Assembly (NCBI GenBank): GCA_045617825.1
Contig: JAZLJI010000126.1
Location: 1-31,567, forward strand
Reading direction: 5' to 3'
DNA length: 31,567 nucleotides
DNA from: UBA6987 sp045617825
Lineage (GTDB): Bacteria > Bacillota > Clostridia > Lachnospirales > Lachnospiraceae
Shown here: in pieces, positions 1-7,158 of the stretch
Layout of the letters: every line of letters starts with the position of its first letter
Numbering within the stretch: the first letter of the stretch is position 1
Notes under the pieces: model-generated
What the model was told of the DNA's origin: nothing
Seen by the model: the letters and a program-made list of their open reading frames with translations, nothing else
Database searches by the model: none
Program-made: the position numbers and the translations under genes

Positions 1-135
1 AAGGCTGCTGCCGAAGCTGCTCTGAAGGAAGCTGCTGCCGAGCTGGACAAGGCTGCCGGCAAGGGCGTATTCCACAAGAACACCACTTCCAGAAAAATCT
101 CTCGTTTAACCAAGACGGTTAACAAGATGGCCTAA
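1..135 (+). CDS. rpsT: 30S ribosomal protein S20, 3' end (partial)
   Basis: The first 44 codons visible, starting in frame at base 1 and ending at TAA 133-135, encode the C-terminal half of ribosomal protein S20, a primary 16S rRNA-binding protein of the small subunit. The alanine- and lysine-rich helix followed by KGVFHKNTTSRKISRL and a short basic tail is the S20 C-terminal signature. The 5' part lies outside the window. A strong intrinsic terminator follows 45 bp downstream, consistent with the usual short rpsT transcription unit. It is convergent with the recO end of the minus-strand gene run. Confidence 0.93.
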   Translation, partial: KAAAEAALKEAAAELDKAAGKGVFHKNTTSRKISRLTKTVNKMA

Positions 136-180
136 GGAGCAACACCCTCTGTTCCCGAAACATCAAGGATATCCTAAAAG

Positions 181-219
181 GACCCGTCGGCGGAGCGATC
201 CGTCGGCGGGTCTCTTTAT
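181..219 (+). terminator. Intrinsic terminator of rpsT, probably bidirectional
   Basis: Bases 181-194 pair with 199-212 over 14 bp (two G-T wobbles) around a GCGA tetraloop, followed on the plus strand by TCTTTAT. On the minus strand the same hairpin is followed by CTTTTAGG (rc of 173-180), so it could also stop transcripts leaving recO. It lies between two convergent units, as expected for a shared terminator. Confidence 0.85.
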
Positions 220-233
220 GTTCTTCTTTATTC

Positions 234-317
234 ACTAAGCCCTGTCTTCTGTGCGGACCCTGCTTTTCAGGCAAGCCTTCTTTTGACTGAGCCCTGTCTT
301 CTGCGCGGGCCCTGCTT
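234..317. repeat. Short tandem-spaced direct repeat, two 32-nt copies
   Basis: Bases 234-265 and 286-317 match at 29 of 32 positions (core GCCCTGTCTTCTG), with a 52-nt period. A more degenerate third copy may lie at about 320-346, where CTCCGCGCGGAG (330-341) forms a 12-bp palindrome. The repeats occupy the gap between the rpsT terminator and the recO stop codon. No gene is seen in 136-390. Their role is unknown; they may be part of a genome-wide intergenic repeat family or the decayed end of a duplicated segment. Confidence 0.55.
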
Positions 318-390
318 TGTCAGCCTATCCTCCGCGCGGAGCTTTTCCCGTGAAGGTCCGGCTTCCGCAGTCCTCTCTTCCGCCGCCCTC

Positions 391-1059
391 TCAGACCTTC
401 CCGCCCATCAGGGCGTTCATATCCTCCAGGACCTTCAGGGAACGGAACTCCCGGTCCACGAAATAGGCCATCATATCTCCCACCGCCAGAGAAAACTCCC
501 GGAAGCTCTCTTCCTCCAGCGTGAAGGTGTACAGCTTCTCCAGGGGGGCCTTCAGCACGTAGTCCCAGGCATAGCGGGCACTGTCTCCCGCCTGGGTCCG
601 GGGCTCCGGGAAATACTCGCCCTCCAGGGCCAGCAGCTTCAGCTCGTAGACCCGTTTCACCAGATGGCGGGAAAGCTGCGGCAGCCTCAGGGCGCGGATC
701 GCGAAATACAGCAGCTTGATCTCCCGGCCTGCCGGCACGTTTTCCCGGCAGAAATGATCCGCCAGCTCTCCGAAATAGGAGGCGTAACACATGGCCTCCA
801 TGTCATCGCTGAGATAATCGAAGAATTCGCCGATCCGGGCGGATTTGACGGTATAGCTGCTGCGGCCCTCATAGAGGACGAAATCTCCGCAGGCAAAGAG
901 ACGCCCCGCGGCCACGAGCGGACTGTTGGGCCTGCGGGCGCCCTTGGCAAAGGCGCTGATCTTGCCCAGCTCCTTCGTCAGCAGCACCAGCCGCTTGTCA
1001 TACTCTCCTATGGGCTGCACCGACAGCACGATACCGGTGACGGCAGCTTCGTCGTTCAT
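391..1059 (-). CDS. recO: DNA repair protein RecO
   Basis: RecO is a recombination mediator that helps load RecA onto SSB-coated single-stranded DNA in the RecFOR pathway and anneals strands. The 222-residue product has the N-terminal OB-fold pattern (TGIVLSVQPIGEYDKRLVLL, then KGARRPNS) and the helical C-terminal domain (YELKLLALEGEYFPEP). It is somewhat shorter than common RecO proteins of about 240-255 residues. The segment after FPEP lacks the Cys pairs that form a zinc site in many homologues. The ATG start at 1059 overlaps the era stop codon (ATGA), so the two are translationally coupled. It is the last gene of the long minus-strand run, and the era-recO pairing is common in Firmicutes. 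Confidence 0.92.
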   Translation of the reverse strand: MNDEAAVTGIVLSVQPIGEYDKRLVLLTKELGKISAFAKGARRPNSPLVAAGRLFACGDFVLYEGRSSYTVKSARIGEFFDYLSDDMEAMCYASYFGELADHFCRENVPAGREIKLLYFAIRALRLPQLSRHLVKRVYELKLLALEGEYFPEPRTQAGDSARYAWDYVLKAPLEKLYTFTLEEESFREFSLAVGDMMAYFVDREFRSLKVLEDMNALMGGKV

Positions 1060-1958
1060 GGCTTTTTCTGATAGCCGAAGCCCTTCAGCTGTACCGGATC
1101 GTTGCGCCAGTCCTTGCGGACCTTGACGAAGATCTTCAGGTAGACCCGGGCGTCCATCAGCTTCTCGATCTCCTGACGGGCCTGAGTGCTGATGCGCTTC
1201 AGCATTTCCCCGCCCTTTCCGATGATGATGCCCTTATGGCCCTCCCGTTCGCAGACGATATCCGCCATGATCTCGAAGAGACCGTCGGGGCGTTCCTTGA
1301 AAGAATTGATCACCACCGCGATGCCGTGGGGAATCTCGTCGGAAAGGCAACGCAGGGCCTTCTCCCGGATCATTTCCGCGGCGATATCCCGCATGGGCTG
1401 ATCCGTCAGGGTATCCTCGTCAAAATACTGCGGTCCCTCCGGGAGCTGTTCAAAAATGGCTTCCATCAGTTCATCCAGGTTCTGGGCCTTGAGAGCCGAT
1501 ACCGGGATCACCCTGGCAAAGGGGTATTCCTTCAGAAAGGTCTCCTCGCAGGCCTTGATCGAGTTGTTTTCCACGGTGTCGGCCTTATTGATGACGAGAA
1601 ATACCGGCTTTTTGACCGCTTCCAGCTTCTCCCGCACCAGGGTCTCGCCCTCTCCGAAAAAGCTGGCGGGCTCCACCAGCCACAGCACCAGGTCCACCTC
1701 CTTGAGGCTTCCCTCGGCGGCGCCCAGCATGAAATCGCCGAGCCTGTTCCGGGCCTTATGGATCCCGGGCGTATCGAGGAACACGATCTGCCCCCGTTCG
1801 TCGGTATAGACCGTCTGGATCCTGTTCCTGGTGGTCTCCGGCTTCTCGGAGGTGATGGCGATCTTCTGCCCGATCAGATGGTTCATCAGGGTGGATTTGC
1901 CCACGTTGGGCCGTCCGACCAGGGCAACGTAGCCTGATTTAAATCCGGAATGTTCCAA
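1056..1958 (-). CDS. era: GTPase Era
   Basis: Era is an essential GTPase that binds the 3' end of 16S rRNA and acts in 30S subunit maturation. The 300-residue protein has the G1 P-loop GRPNVGKS (residues 15-22), G3 DTPG (62-65), G4 NKAD (124-127), and a C-terminal KH domain with the GKGG RNA-binding loop followed by KVRKDWRNDP and the terminal GFGY segment. Length is normal for Era. The start is a TTG codon (1958-1956), preceded by GAAAGG about 9 nt upstream. No upstream ATG gives a better start, and the M16C peptidase stop lies 13 bp before. Its stop overlaps recO by 4 bp. Confidence 0.96.
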   Translation of the reverse strand: MEHSGFKSGYVALVGRPNVGKSTLMNHLIGQKIAITSEKPETTRNRIQTVYTDERGQIVFLDTPGIHKARNRLGDFMLGAAEGSLKEVDLVLWLVEPASFFGEGETLVREKLEAVKKPVFLVINKADTVENNSIKACEETFLKEYPFARVIPVSALKAQNLDELMEAIFEQLPEGPQYFDEDTLTDQPMRDIAAEMIREKALRCLSDEIPHGIAVVINSFKERPDGLFEIMADIVCEREGHKGIIIGKGGEMLKRISTQARQEIEKLMDARVYLKIFVKVRKDWRNDPVQLKGFGYQKKP

Positions 1959-1971
1959 AGCAGCGCCTTTC

Positions 1972-4875
1972 TTACAGACTTTCTATATGACTAAAGAGCT
2001 CTTTTTCCTCCTCCAGCTTCACGCCGGAGCCCACCGCGCATCGGCAGTCCTCGGACAGGATCGCCTCCACGTAGGGCACGAGGGCCTTCAGCTTCTCCAG
2101 GCTGCAGCCCAGGACCTCGTCGCGTTCCCGCTGCAGATCGGCCCCCTCGACGCCGACGAGCGCGTAGCGGAAATCGGTATCGTGGACCATGGACGGGGTG
2201 AGCGGCAGATCCATGCCGCCGATGGTGGAAATGATAAAGCCCTCCAGCGCCTCCTGAGGCAGCTCCAGCTGCTGCAGGAACTGCGGGATCGCCCGATAAG
2301 CCTCCAGGGATTCCTTCACGTTGGGGTCCCGGTAAGACACGAAATAGCCGTCGCCGCCCATGCGGAAGCCGCACATGGCTCCGTAGGCGCCGCCCTTCAC
2401 CCGAAGGGTCTGCCAAAGGTAGCCGGAGGACAGGACGGACTGCAGGACGCGCAGTGCGCCGGTATAGGGGCCGGCGGCCTGATACGTGCCGGCAAGGCAG
2501 ACGTAGCCGACCGCGCCGTTCGTCTTGAAGCCTTCGTTCCGCCAGTCGGGGGTGCTGAGGCTGAAGCGGCGGGCGGGATCCTCCGGCAGGCTGTCGCTGA
2601 ATTCCCGCAGGGTGCGCATCAGCTCCGGAAGCGCCTTTTCCTCGGCGGTCAGGTTCATGCGGAGCCCGTCGGCGGTAAAGATGAGGCGGCCCAGCTGAGC
2701 CAGCTTCTCTCCGATGGCGGGAAGCTTGGCGTCCAGATCCTCCTCCAGCCCGTTCAGGAAGCGCAGGAAGGCGATCCCCGAGGTCATCTCGGTAAATAAG
2801 GCCCGCTTGTCATAATAGGCTCCGCAGCGGCCCACCGCCGTCACGTGGCCGCGGCTGATCAGCAGCTCCCGGACCTCGGTGACGGTCTCCTGCAGGATCT
2901 CCTTCAGCCGTTTGCCGTCATCGTAGGAGGATTCGCAGATGATCTCCTTCAGCAGGGCGAGGCCGTCCTGCAGCTTGTCGTAGAGGGCCTTCAGGGAGAC
3001 GGCGGCGACGTAGTGCTGCTCGCCGTTCCGGAAATCGGTATAGGTATCCAGGGCCAGGCTCAGGCCGCCGGTGGTCTCATTGATCTGATCATACAGCTGC
3101 TGATAATCGTGCTTTCCGGTGGATACCAGCGAGAAGGCGGCCCGGTACAGGCCCAGCCAGGGGATCAGCTCCTCCGGCACGTTTCCCAGATCGAACTGCA
3201 GGGTCAGGTAGGCGATGCCGCAGCTTTCCGCGGAACGGTAGGTGAGGCGTCTGCTGCCCAGCTCGGTCTCCCGGTTTTCCGGGATCCGGCATTCCTTCCG
3301 CATTTCGGCCAGGGTCAGCTGAGGGATGGACGCCAGCGCTTCCGGACTGTCCGGCGTTTCCTGCCAGGTCTTGAGCTCCTGAGAGCTCTTCACCAGCTGC
3401 TCCAGCTCCTCTGCGGAAAGCGAGGCCTTATAGGCGGCCAGCTTTTCTCTGAGCGCGGCCGCGTCGGCCTCGGCCTTGCCCTTTACCGGCTGCATCTCCA
3501 CCAGACTGGCGTGAGGATTGTTCAGCAGATGATCCCTGATCAGCTGCTCATAGTAGCCCTTATCCACCTGGTCCCGCAGGAAGGCGAAATCCTCCTCGTA
3601 GCGCAGGCCGCGGAAGGGATCCTCCCCGTCATAGAGCCAGCAGCGCAGGATCTCGATGCCGTAGACCAGACCTTTGGGCAGGCCGCCGAAGTCGGCCTCG
3701 CGGGTCTGGAATTCGCTGCTGCTGATGGCGGCGCGGAGGGAGGTACGGTTCAGGCCCTCCTCCGCAAGTCTGGTCAGGGTCTCCCGGACGATAGACAGCA
3801 GGCGGTCCTGCTCTCCCTCCGCCGCTTCCTTGACCACGATGCTGTAGCTGGACTGCAGGCCGTTGGAGGCGGAATAGCCGCCGGAAATATCCTTGCCCAG
3901 CCCGGCATCCAGCAGGGCCTTCCGCAAAGGCGCGCCCGGGGACTGCAGGAGTACGCTGTCCAGCACGCTCATGGCCATGGCGGTCCGCACGTCCAGCGCC
4001 GTGCCGCAGGCCCACTGCAGGGAGTAATAATAGCGTCCGGCCTCTTCCTCCTCCACACCCAGCGGATAGGAATAGCTGAAGCGCCGCAGCGCCTCGAAGG
4101 GCTTCTGCAGGGTCAGCTCGGAATGCACCTCGATGCGGTCATAGGCGGACAAATATTCCCGGTCCAGGAAGCTCAGCCGCTCCTCCATGTCGCAGTTGCC
4201 GTACAGGAGGATATAGCTGTTGGAGGGATGATAATACTGCTTGTGGAAGCGGCAGAAGTCCTCATAGCTCAGCGTGGGGATCTTCTCCGGGTCGCCGCCG
4301 GACTCAAAGCCGTATGCCGTGTCGGGGAACAGACTGTTGACCGAATAGCGCTCCAGGGATTCGTCCACGGAGGAGAAGGCCCCCTTCATTTCACTATAGA
4401 CCACGCCGTTCAGCTGCAGCTCGCCCTCCGTACTGTCGATCTCATACCGCCAGCCCTCCTGCCGGAAAATGCGCTCGTCGGAGTGGATGCGGGGATGCAG
4501 CACCGCGTCCAGATAGACGTCCATCAGATTGTTGAAATCCTTGGGATTGCAGCTGGCCACCGGGTAAACGGTCTTATCCGAGAAGGTCATGGCGTTCAGG
4601 AAGGTGTTGGGGGAGGTCTTCATCAGCTCGACGAAGGGATCCTTCACCGGGTATTTGTCGGAGCCGCAAAGCACGCTGTGCTCCAGGATATGCGGCAGAC
4701 CGGTATCGTCCACGGGCGGAGTCCTGAAGCCGATGGCGAAGACCTTATTATCATCCTCCGCCGGGAGCAGGATCACCCGGGCACCGCTCTTCTTGTGCTC
4801 CAATTCATACGAGGTGAGCCCTAATTCCGTGAGCTCACTGATGCGCTTTACCGAATAGCTTTCAGGTACTGTCAT
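1972..4875 (-). CDS. M16C (presequence-protease-type) zinc metallopeptidase
   Basis: This 967-residue protein belongs to the insulinase superfamily, subfamily M16C (PreP/Cym1-like), which degrades peptides in a closed chamber. The inverted zinc motif HXXEH is visible as HILEH (H62, E65, H66). The distal metal-ligand glutamate is probably E161 in VVYSEMKG. The two-halved architecture (catalytic half, hinge, non-catalytic C-terminal half) fits the length of about 970 expected for M16C. No signal peptide or membrane segment is seen, so it is probably cytosolic, acting in peptide turnover. It starts at ATG 4875, 4 bp after the U32 gene, and is followed after 13 bp by era, so it is part of the same transcription unit. 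The substrate cannot be inferred from sequence. Confidence 0.9.
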   Translation of the reverse strand: MTVPESYSVKRISELTELGLTSYELEHKKSGARVILLPAEDDNKVFAIGFRTPPVDDTGLPHILEHSVLCGSDKYPVKDPFVELMKTSPNTFLNAMTFSDKTVYPVASCNPKDFNNLMDVYLDAVLHPRIHSDERIFRQEGWRYEIDSTEGELQLNGVVYSEMKGAFSSVDESLERYSVNSLFPDTAYGFESGGDPEKIPTLSYEDFCRFHKQYYHPSNSYILLYGNCDMEERLSFLDREYLSAYDRIEVHSELTLQKPFEALRRFSYSYPLGVEEEEAGRYYYSLQWACGTALDVRTAMAMSVLDSVLLQSPGAPLRKALLDAGLGKDISGGYSASNGLQSSYSIVVKEAAEGEQDRLLSIVRETLTRLAEEGLNRTSLRAAISSSEFQTREADFGGLPKGLVYGIEILRCWLYDGEDPFRGLRYEEDFAFLRDQVDKGYYEQLIRDHLLNNPHASLVEMQPVKGKAEADAAALREKLAAYKASLSAEELEQLVKSSQELKTWQETPDSPEALASIPQLTLAEMRKECRIPENRETELGSRRLTYRSAESCGIAYLTLQFDLGNVPEELIPWLGLYRAAFSLVSTGKHDYQQLYDQINETTGGLSLALDTYTDFRNGEQHYVAAVSLKALYDKLQDGLALLKEIICESSYDDGKRLKEILQETVTEVRELLISRGHVTAVGRCGAYYDKRALFTEMTSGIAFLRFLNGLEEDLDAKLPAIGEKLAQLGRLIFTADGLRMNLTAEEKALPELMRTLREFSDSLPEDPARRFSLSTPDWRNEGFKTNGAVGYVCLAGTYQAAGPYTGALRVLQSVLSSGYLWQTLRVKGGAYGAMCGFRMGGDGYFVSYRDPNVKESLEAYRAIPQFLQQLELPQEALEGFIISTIGGMDLPLTPSMVHDTDFRYALVGVEGADLQRERDEVLGCSLEKLKALVPYVEAILSEDCRCAVGSGVKLEEEKELFSHIESL

Positions 4876-4879
4876 TGTC

Positions 4880-6103
4880 TTACCCCATAGTTCTTAATAT
4901 ATCATATTCGTGAAGCTGACCGTCTGTTTCCAAATACAGCTTCTGCATAGGGTGCGGGCAGGCCTCCTGCGCCGTTCCCTCTTCCGTCGTCAGACTTTTT
5001 ACCTTCTGCAGGCTGTTGCTGCCGTTCGGGCGGATGACCTCGATCCAGTCCCCCACGCAGAATTTGTTCTTCTGCCGGAAGAACAGGCCCTTTTCATCCT
5101 GTTCGAGCATGCCCAGATACAGGCAGTCCCGGTTGTAGTCGGCACTGCGGTAGTTCTGGGACTCGGGGCCGGGCTTCCCGAAGTAAAAGCCGGTGGTGAA
5201 TTCCCGGCTGGTGCATTTTCCGGCCTCGTAGGCGAACCAGGAGGCATGGTTTCGGTAAGCCTCGCGGTCCCGCTCGCACATATCCAATGCCAGACGGTAG
5301 GCTCTGGCCACAGCGGCGACGTAGAGGGCATTCTTCATCCGGCCCTCCACCTTCAGGCTGCTCACGCCCGCGTCCAGCAGCTCCGGCAGATGCTCCACCA
5401 TGCACAGGTCCTTGGAATTGTACAGGTAGCTGCCCCGGTCATCCTCCTCGATAGGCATGTAGACGCCGGGACGGGTCTCCTCGGTCAGCGCGTATTTCCA
5501 GCGGCAGGGATGCGTGCAGGCGCCCCGGTTGGCGTCGCGGCCCGTCAGATAATTGCTGATCAGGCAGCGGCCGGAATAGGACATGCACATGGCCCCGTGG
5601 ACGAAGCACTCGAACTCCATGTCCTCGGGGACGTGCTCCCGGATCTCCCGGATCTCCGTCAGGGACAGCTCCCGGGCGCAGACCACCCGGCGCACGCCCA
5701 GCCGGTACCAGAAACGGAAGGTCTCGTAATTGGTGCTGTTGGTCTGGGTGCTGATATGCACCGGGATCTCCGGGCAAAGCTCCCGGGCAAGCCCAAGGAT
5801 CCCGAAATCGGAAATGATCAGGGCGTCCGGCTTATCCTCCAGACGGGCCAGCTCGCGAAAATAGGCCTCTGCCTTCGGCAGATCCTCATTGTGCGCAAAA
5901 ATATTGACCGCCAGATACAGCTTCTTCCCCAGACTGTGGGTCAGCCGCAGCGCGGCGGACAGCTCTTCCTCCTCAAGATTGTCGGCCTTCGCCCGGAGGC
6001 TGAGGGAGCCTCCTCCCATATATACGGCATCGGCTCCGTAGCGGAGGGCCGCATTCAGGGTATCGGGGCTGCCGGCCGGCAGTAACAATTCCGCTTTACT
6101 CAT
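4880..6103 (-). CDS. trhP: U32 family protein, probable tRNA 5-hydroxyuridine(34) synthase TrhP
   Basis: The 407-residue product carries the U32 signature ECFVHGAMCMSYSGRC at residues 165-180. Cysteines at 173, 180, 196 and 200 resemble the conserved set that holds an iron-sulfur cluster in U32 proteins. U32 members were once called collagenases; TrhP proteins instead hydroxylate U34 of certain tRNAs to ho5U, using prephenate. The immediate upstream neighbour is a TrmR-type methyltransferase (8-bp overlap), the enzyme that converts ho5U to mo5U. This reproduces the Bacillus subtilis yrrM-yrrN-yrrO order, but with one U32 gene instead of two. The specific tRNA role rests on this synteny and family membership. 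A different U32 activity, such as 23S rRNA hydroxylation (RlhA), is possible. Confidence 0.82.
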   Translation of the reverse strand: MSKAELLLPAGSPDTLNAALRYGADAVYMGGGSLSLRAKADNLEEEELSAALRLTHSLGKKLYLAVNIFAHNEDLPKAEAYFRELARLEDKPDALIISDFGILGLARELCPEIPVHISTQTNSTNYETFRFWYRLGVRRVVCARELSLTEIREIREHVPEDMEFECFVHGAMCMSYSGRCLISNYLTGRDANRGACTHPCRWKYALTEETRPGVYMPIEEDDRGSYLYNSKDLCMVEHLPELLDAGVSSLKVEGRMKNALYVAAVARAYRLALDMCERDREAYRNHASWFAYEAGKCTSREFTTGFYFGKPGPESQNYRSADYNRDCLYLGMLEQDEKGLFFRQKNKFCVGDWIEVIRPNGSNSLQKVKSLTTEEGTAQEACPHPMQKLYLETDGQLHEYDILRTMG

Positions 6104-6737
6104 GTTGCTTCACACTCAAAAGGACACCGTCTCCCACCGGCAGCAGGGCGTTTTGATACCCCGGGTGGCCGTAAAGCATCCTGACGTAGGTCCGGAGCCG
6201 TTCGTGAATGGTCCGCTGTCTTCGCGGCAGCGCGTAGCGCGAGGCCAAAAGGCTACCTTCCCGCAGGATATTGTCCGCGAAAAGGACCCCGCCGGGGGCC
6301 AGCAGCCGGTCCAGCTCCGGAAAATACAAGGGATACTGTCCCTTGGGACCGTCCAGAAAGATAAAGTCAAAGGGCTCCCGCAGCGTCTTCAGCAGAGCCC
6401 CGGCATCTCCCTCCAGCAGGCTGATCCGCGCCGACTGACCGGAAATGCCGATATAATAAGCTGCCCTTTCGCAGCGCCCGTGATCCAGCTCCAGGGTCAC
6501 GAAGCCTGCCTCAGGCAGGACGCCGGCCATCTGCAGGACGGAATAGCCTATGCCGCAGCCCACCTCGAGGACGCGCCGCGGCGCCTTCAGCCGCAGCTGA
6601 GTCTTCAGGAAGGCGAGGGTCTCCCGCTTGACGATGGGAACCCCCAGCGCCACAGCCTCCCGCTCCAGCTTATCCAGCAGCGGATCGGACTCATCCGGCT
6701 CACAGCTGTCGATAAAGACCCGAAAACGATCCTCCAT
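6096..6737 (-). CDS. trmR: SAM-dependent O-methyltransferase, probable tRNA 5-hydroxyuridine methyltransferase TrmR
   Basis: This 213-residue class I SAM methyltransferase is of the catechol-type O-methyltransferase fold. Motif I is LEVGCGIGYS (57-66). FLDGPKGQY (127-135) and FADNIL (153-158) supply the probable divalent metal ligands D129, D155 and N156. B. subtilis TrmR (YrrM) methylates 5-hydroxyuridine at tRNA wobble position 34 to 5-methoxyuridine. Here the gene sits between a MltG-like gene and a U32 hydroxylase, the same order as yrrL-yrrM-yrrN, which supports that role over a small-molecule O-methyltransferase. It starts at ATG 6737, 3 bp after the MltG-like stop, and overlaps the U32 start by 8 bp. 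Confidence 0.85.
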   Translation of the reverse strand: MEDRFRVFIDSCEPDESDPLLDKLEREAVALGVPIVKRETLAFLKTQLRLKAPRRVLEVGCGIGYSVLQMAGVLPEAGFVTLELDHGRCERAAYYIGISGQSARISLLEGDAGALLKTLREPFDFIFLDGPKGQYPLYFPELDRLLAPGGVLFADNILREGSLLASRYALPRRQRTIHERLRTYVRMLYGHPGYQNALLPVGDGVLLSVKQHE

Positions 6738-6740
6738 GCG

Positions 6741-7157
6741 TCAGCTCCCGCTGCCCGTCCCGGACATCTGCAGCAGCATATCCCGGATCGTCTGGGAGGT
6801 GTTGAGGGTATAGCTGCCCGGCAGCAGCTCGTAGCCGTAGACCTTCGCCTGGATCCAGAAGATCCGGCTGTTCCTGACCAGGCCCGCCTTCTCCAGCAGC
6901 GTTCCGATATTCTTCTCGCTCATGCCCTCCAGCACGGTGAATTCGATATCCCTTCCGGGGGCTTCCTCAGCCATTCCTTCGGTAAATACCTGATACCCGA
7001 ATTGGTAAGCCTTGCGGCAGCCCAGGGAAAGCAGCAGCACGAAGGCTGCGGCAACGGCTATCTTGAACAGCGCGTTGCCGCCGTGCCCCAGGACCGAGAA
7101 GAATTTTCTTCTGCTGGCGTCCGCCTTTTCAAAATCCTTTGCCCGGGAACGTCCCAA
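6741..7157 (-). CDS. Short MltG/YceG-like membrane protein lacking the catalytic domain
   Basis: The product has 138 residues. It has a basic cytoplasmic N-terminus, one transmembrane segment (about residues 30-48) and an extracytoplasmic region with the N-terminal, LysM-like subdomain pattern of MltG: FTVLEGMSEKNIGTLLEKAG, then LPGSYTLNTSQTIRDMLLQM. Full MltG endolytic transglycosylases are about 330-380 residues and carry a catalytic glutamate in a C-terminal domain that is absent here; the gene ends right after the first subdomain. The start is TTG at 7157 with GGAGG 6 nt upstream, inside the last codons of RNase J (1-bp gap). Position before trmR matches B. subtilis yrrL (mltG). It is more likely a non-catalytic membrane partner or anchor than an active enzyme; that is an inference. 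Confidence 0.75.
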   Translation of the reverse strand: MGRSRAKDFEKADASRRKFFSVLGHGGNALFKIAVAAAFVLLLSLGCRKAYQFGYQVFTEGMAEEAPGRDIEFTVLEGMSEKNIGTLLEKAGLVRNSRIFWIQAKVYGYELLPGSYTLNTSQTIRDMLLQMSGTGSGS

Positions 7158-7158
7158 T

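Noticed and set aside
234..346. CRISPR array
   Set aside because: There are only two clear copies with imperfect identity, a 20-nt spacer and no cas genes in the window.
2845..4824. Open frame of 659 codons on the plus strand opposite the M16C peptidase
   Set aside because: It is antisense to a complete peptidase with clear motifs. The translation is rich in Gln, Leu, Gly and His with no recognisable domain, as expected from GC-rich codon shadows.
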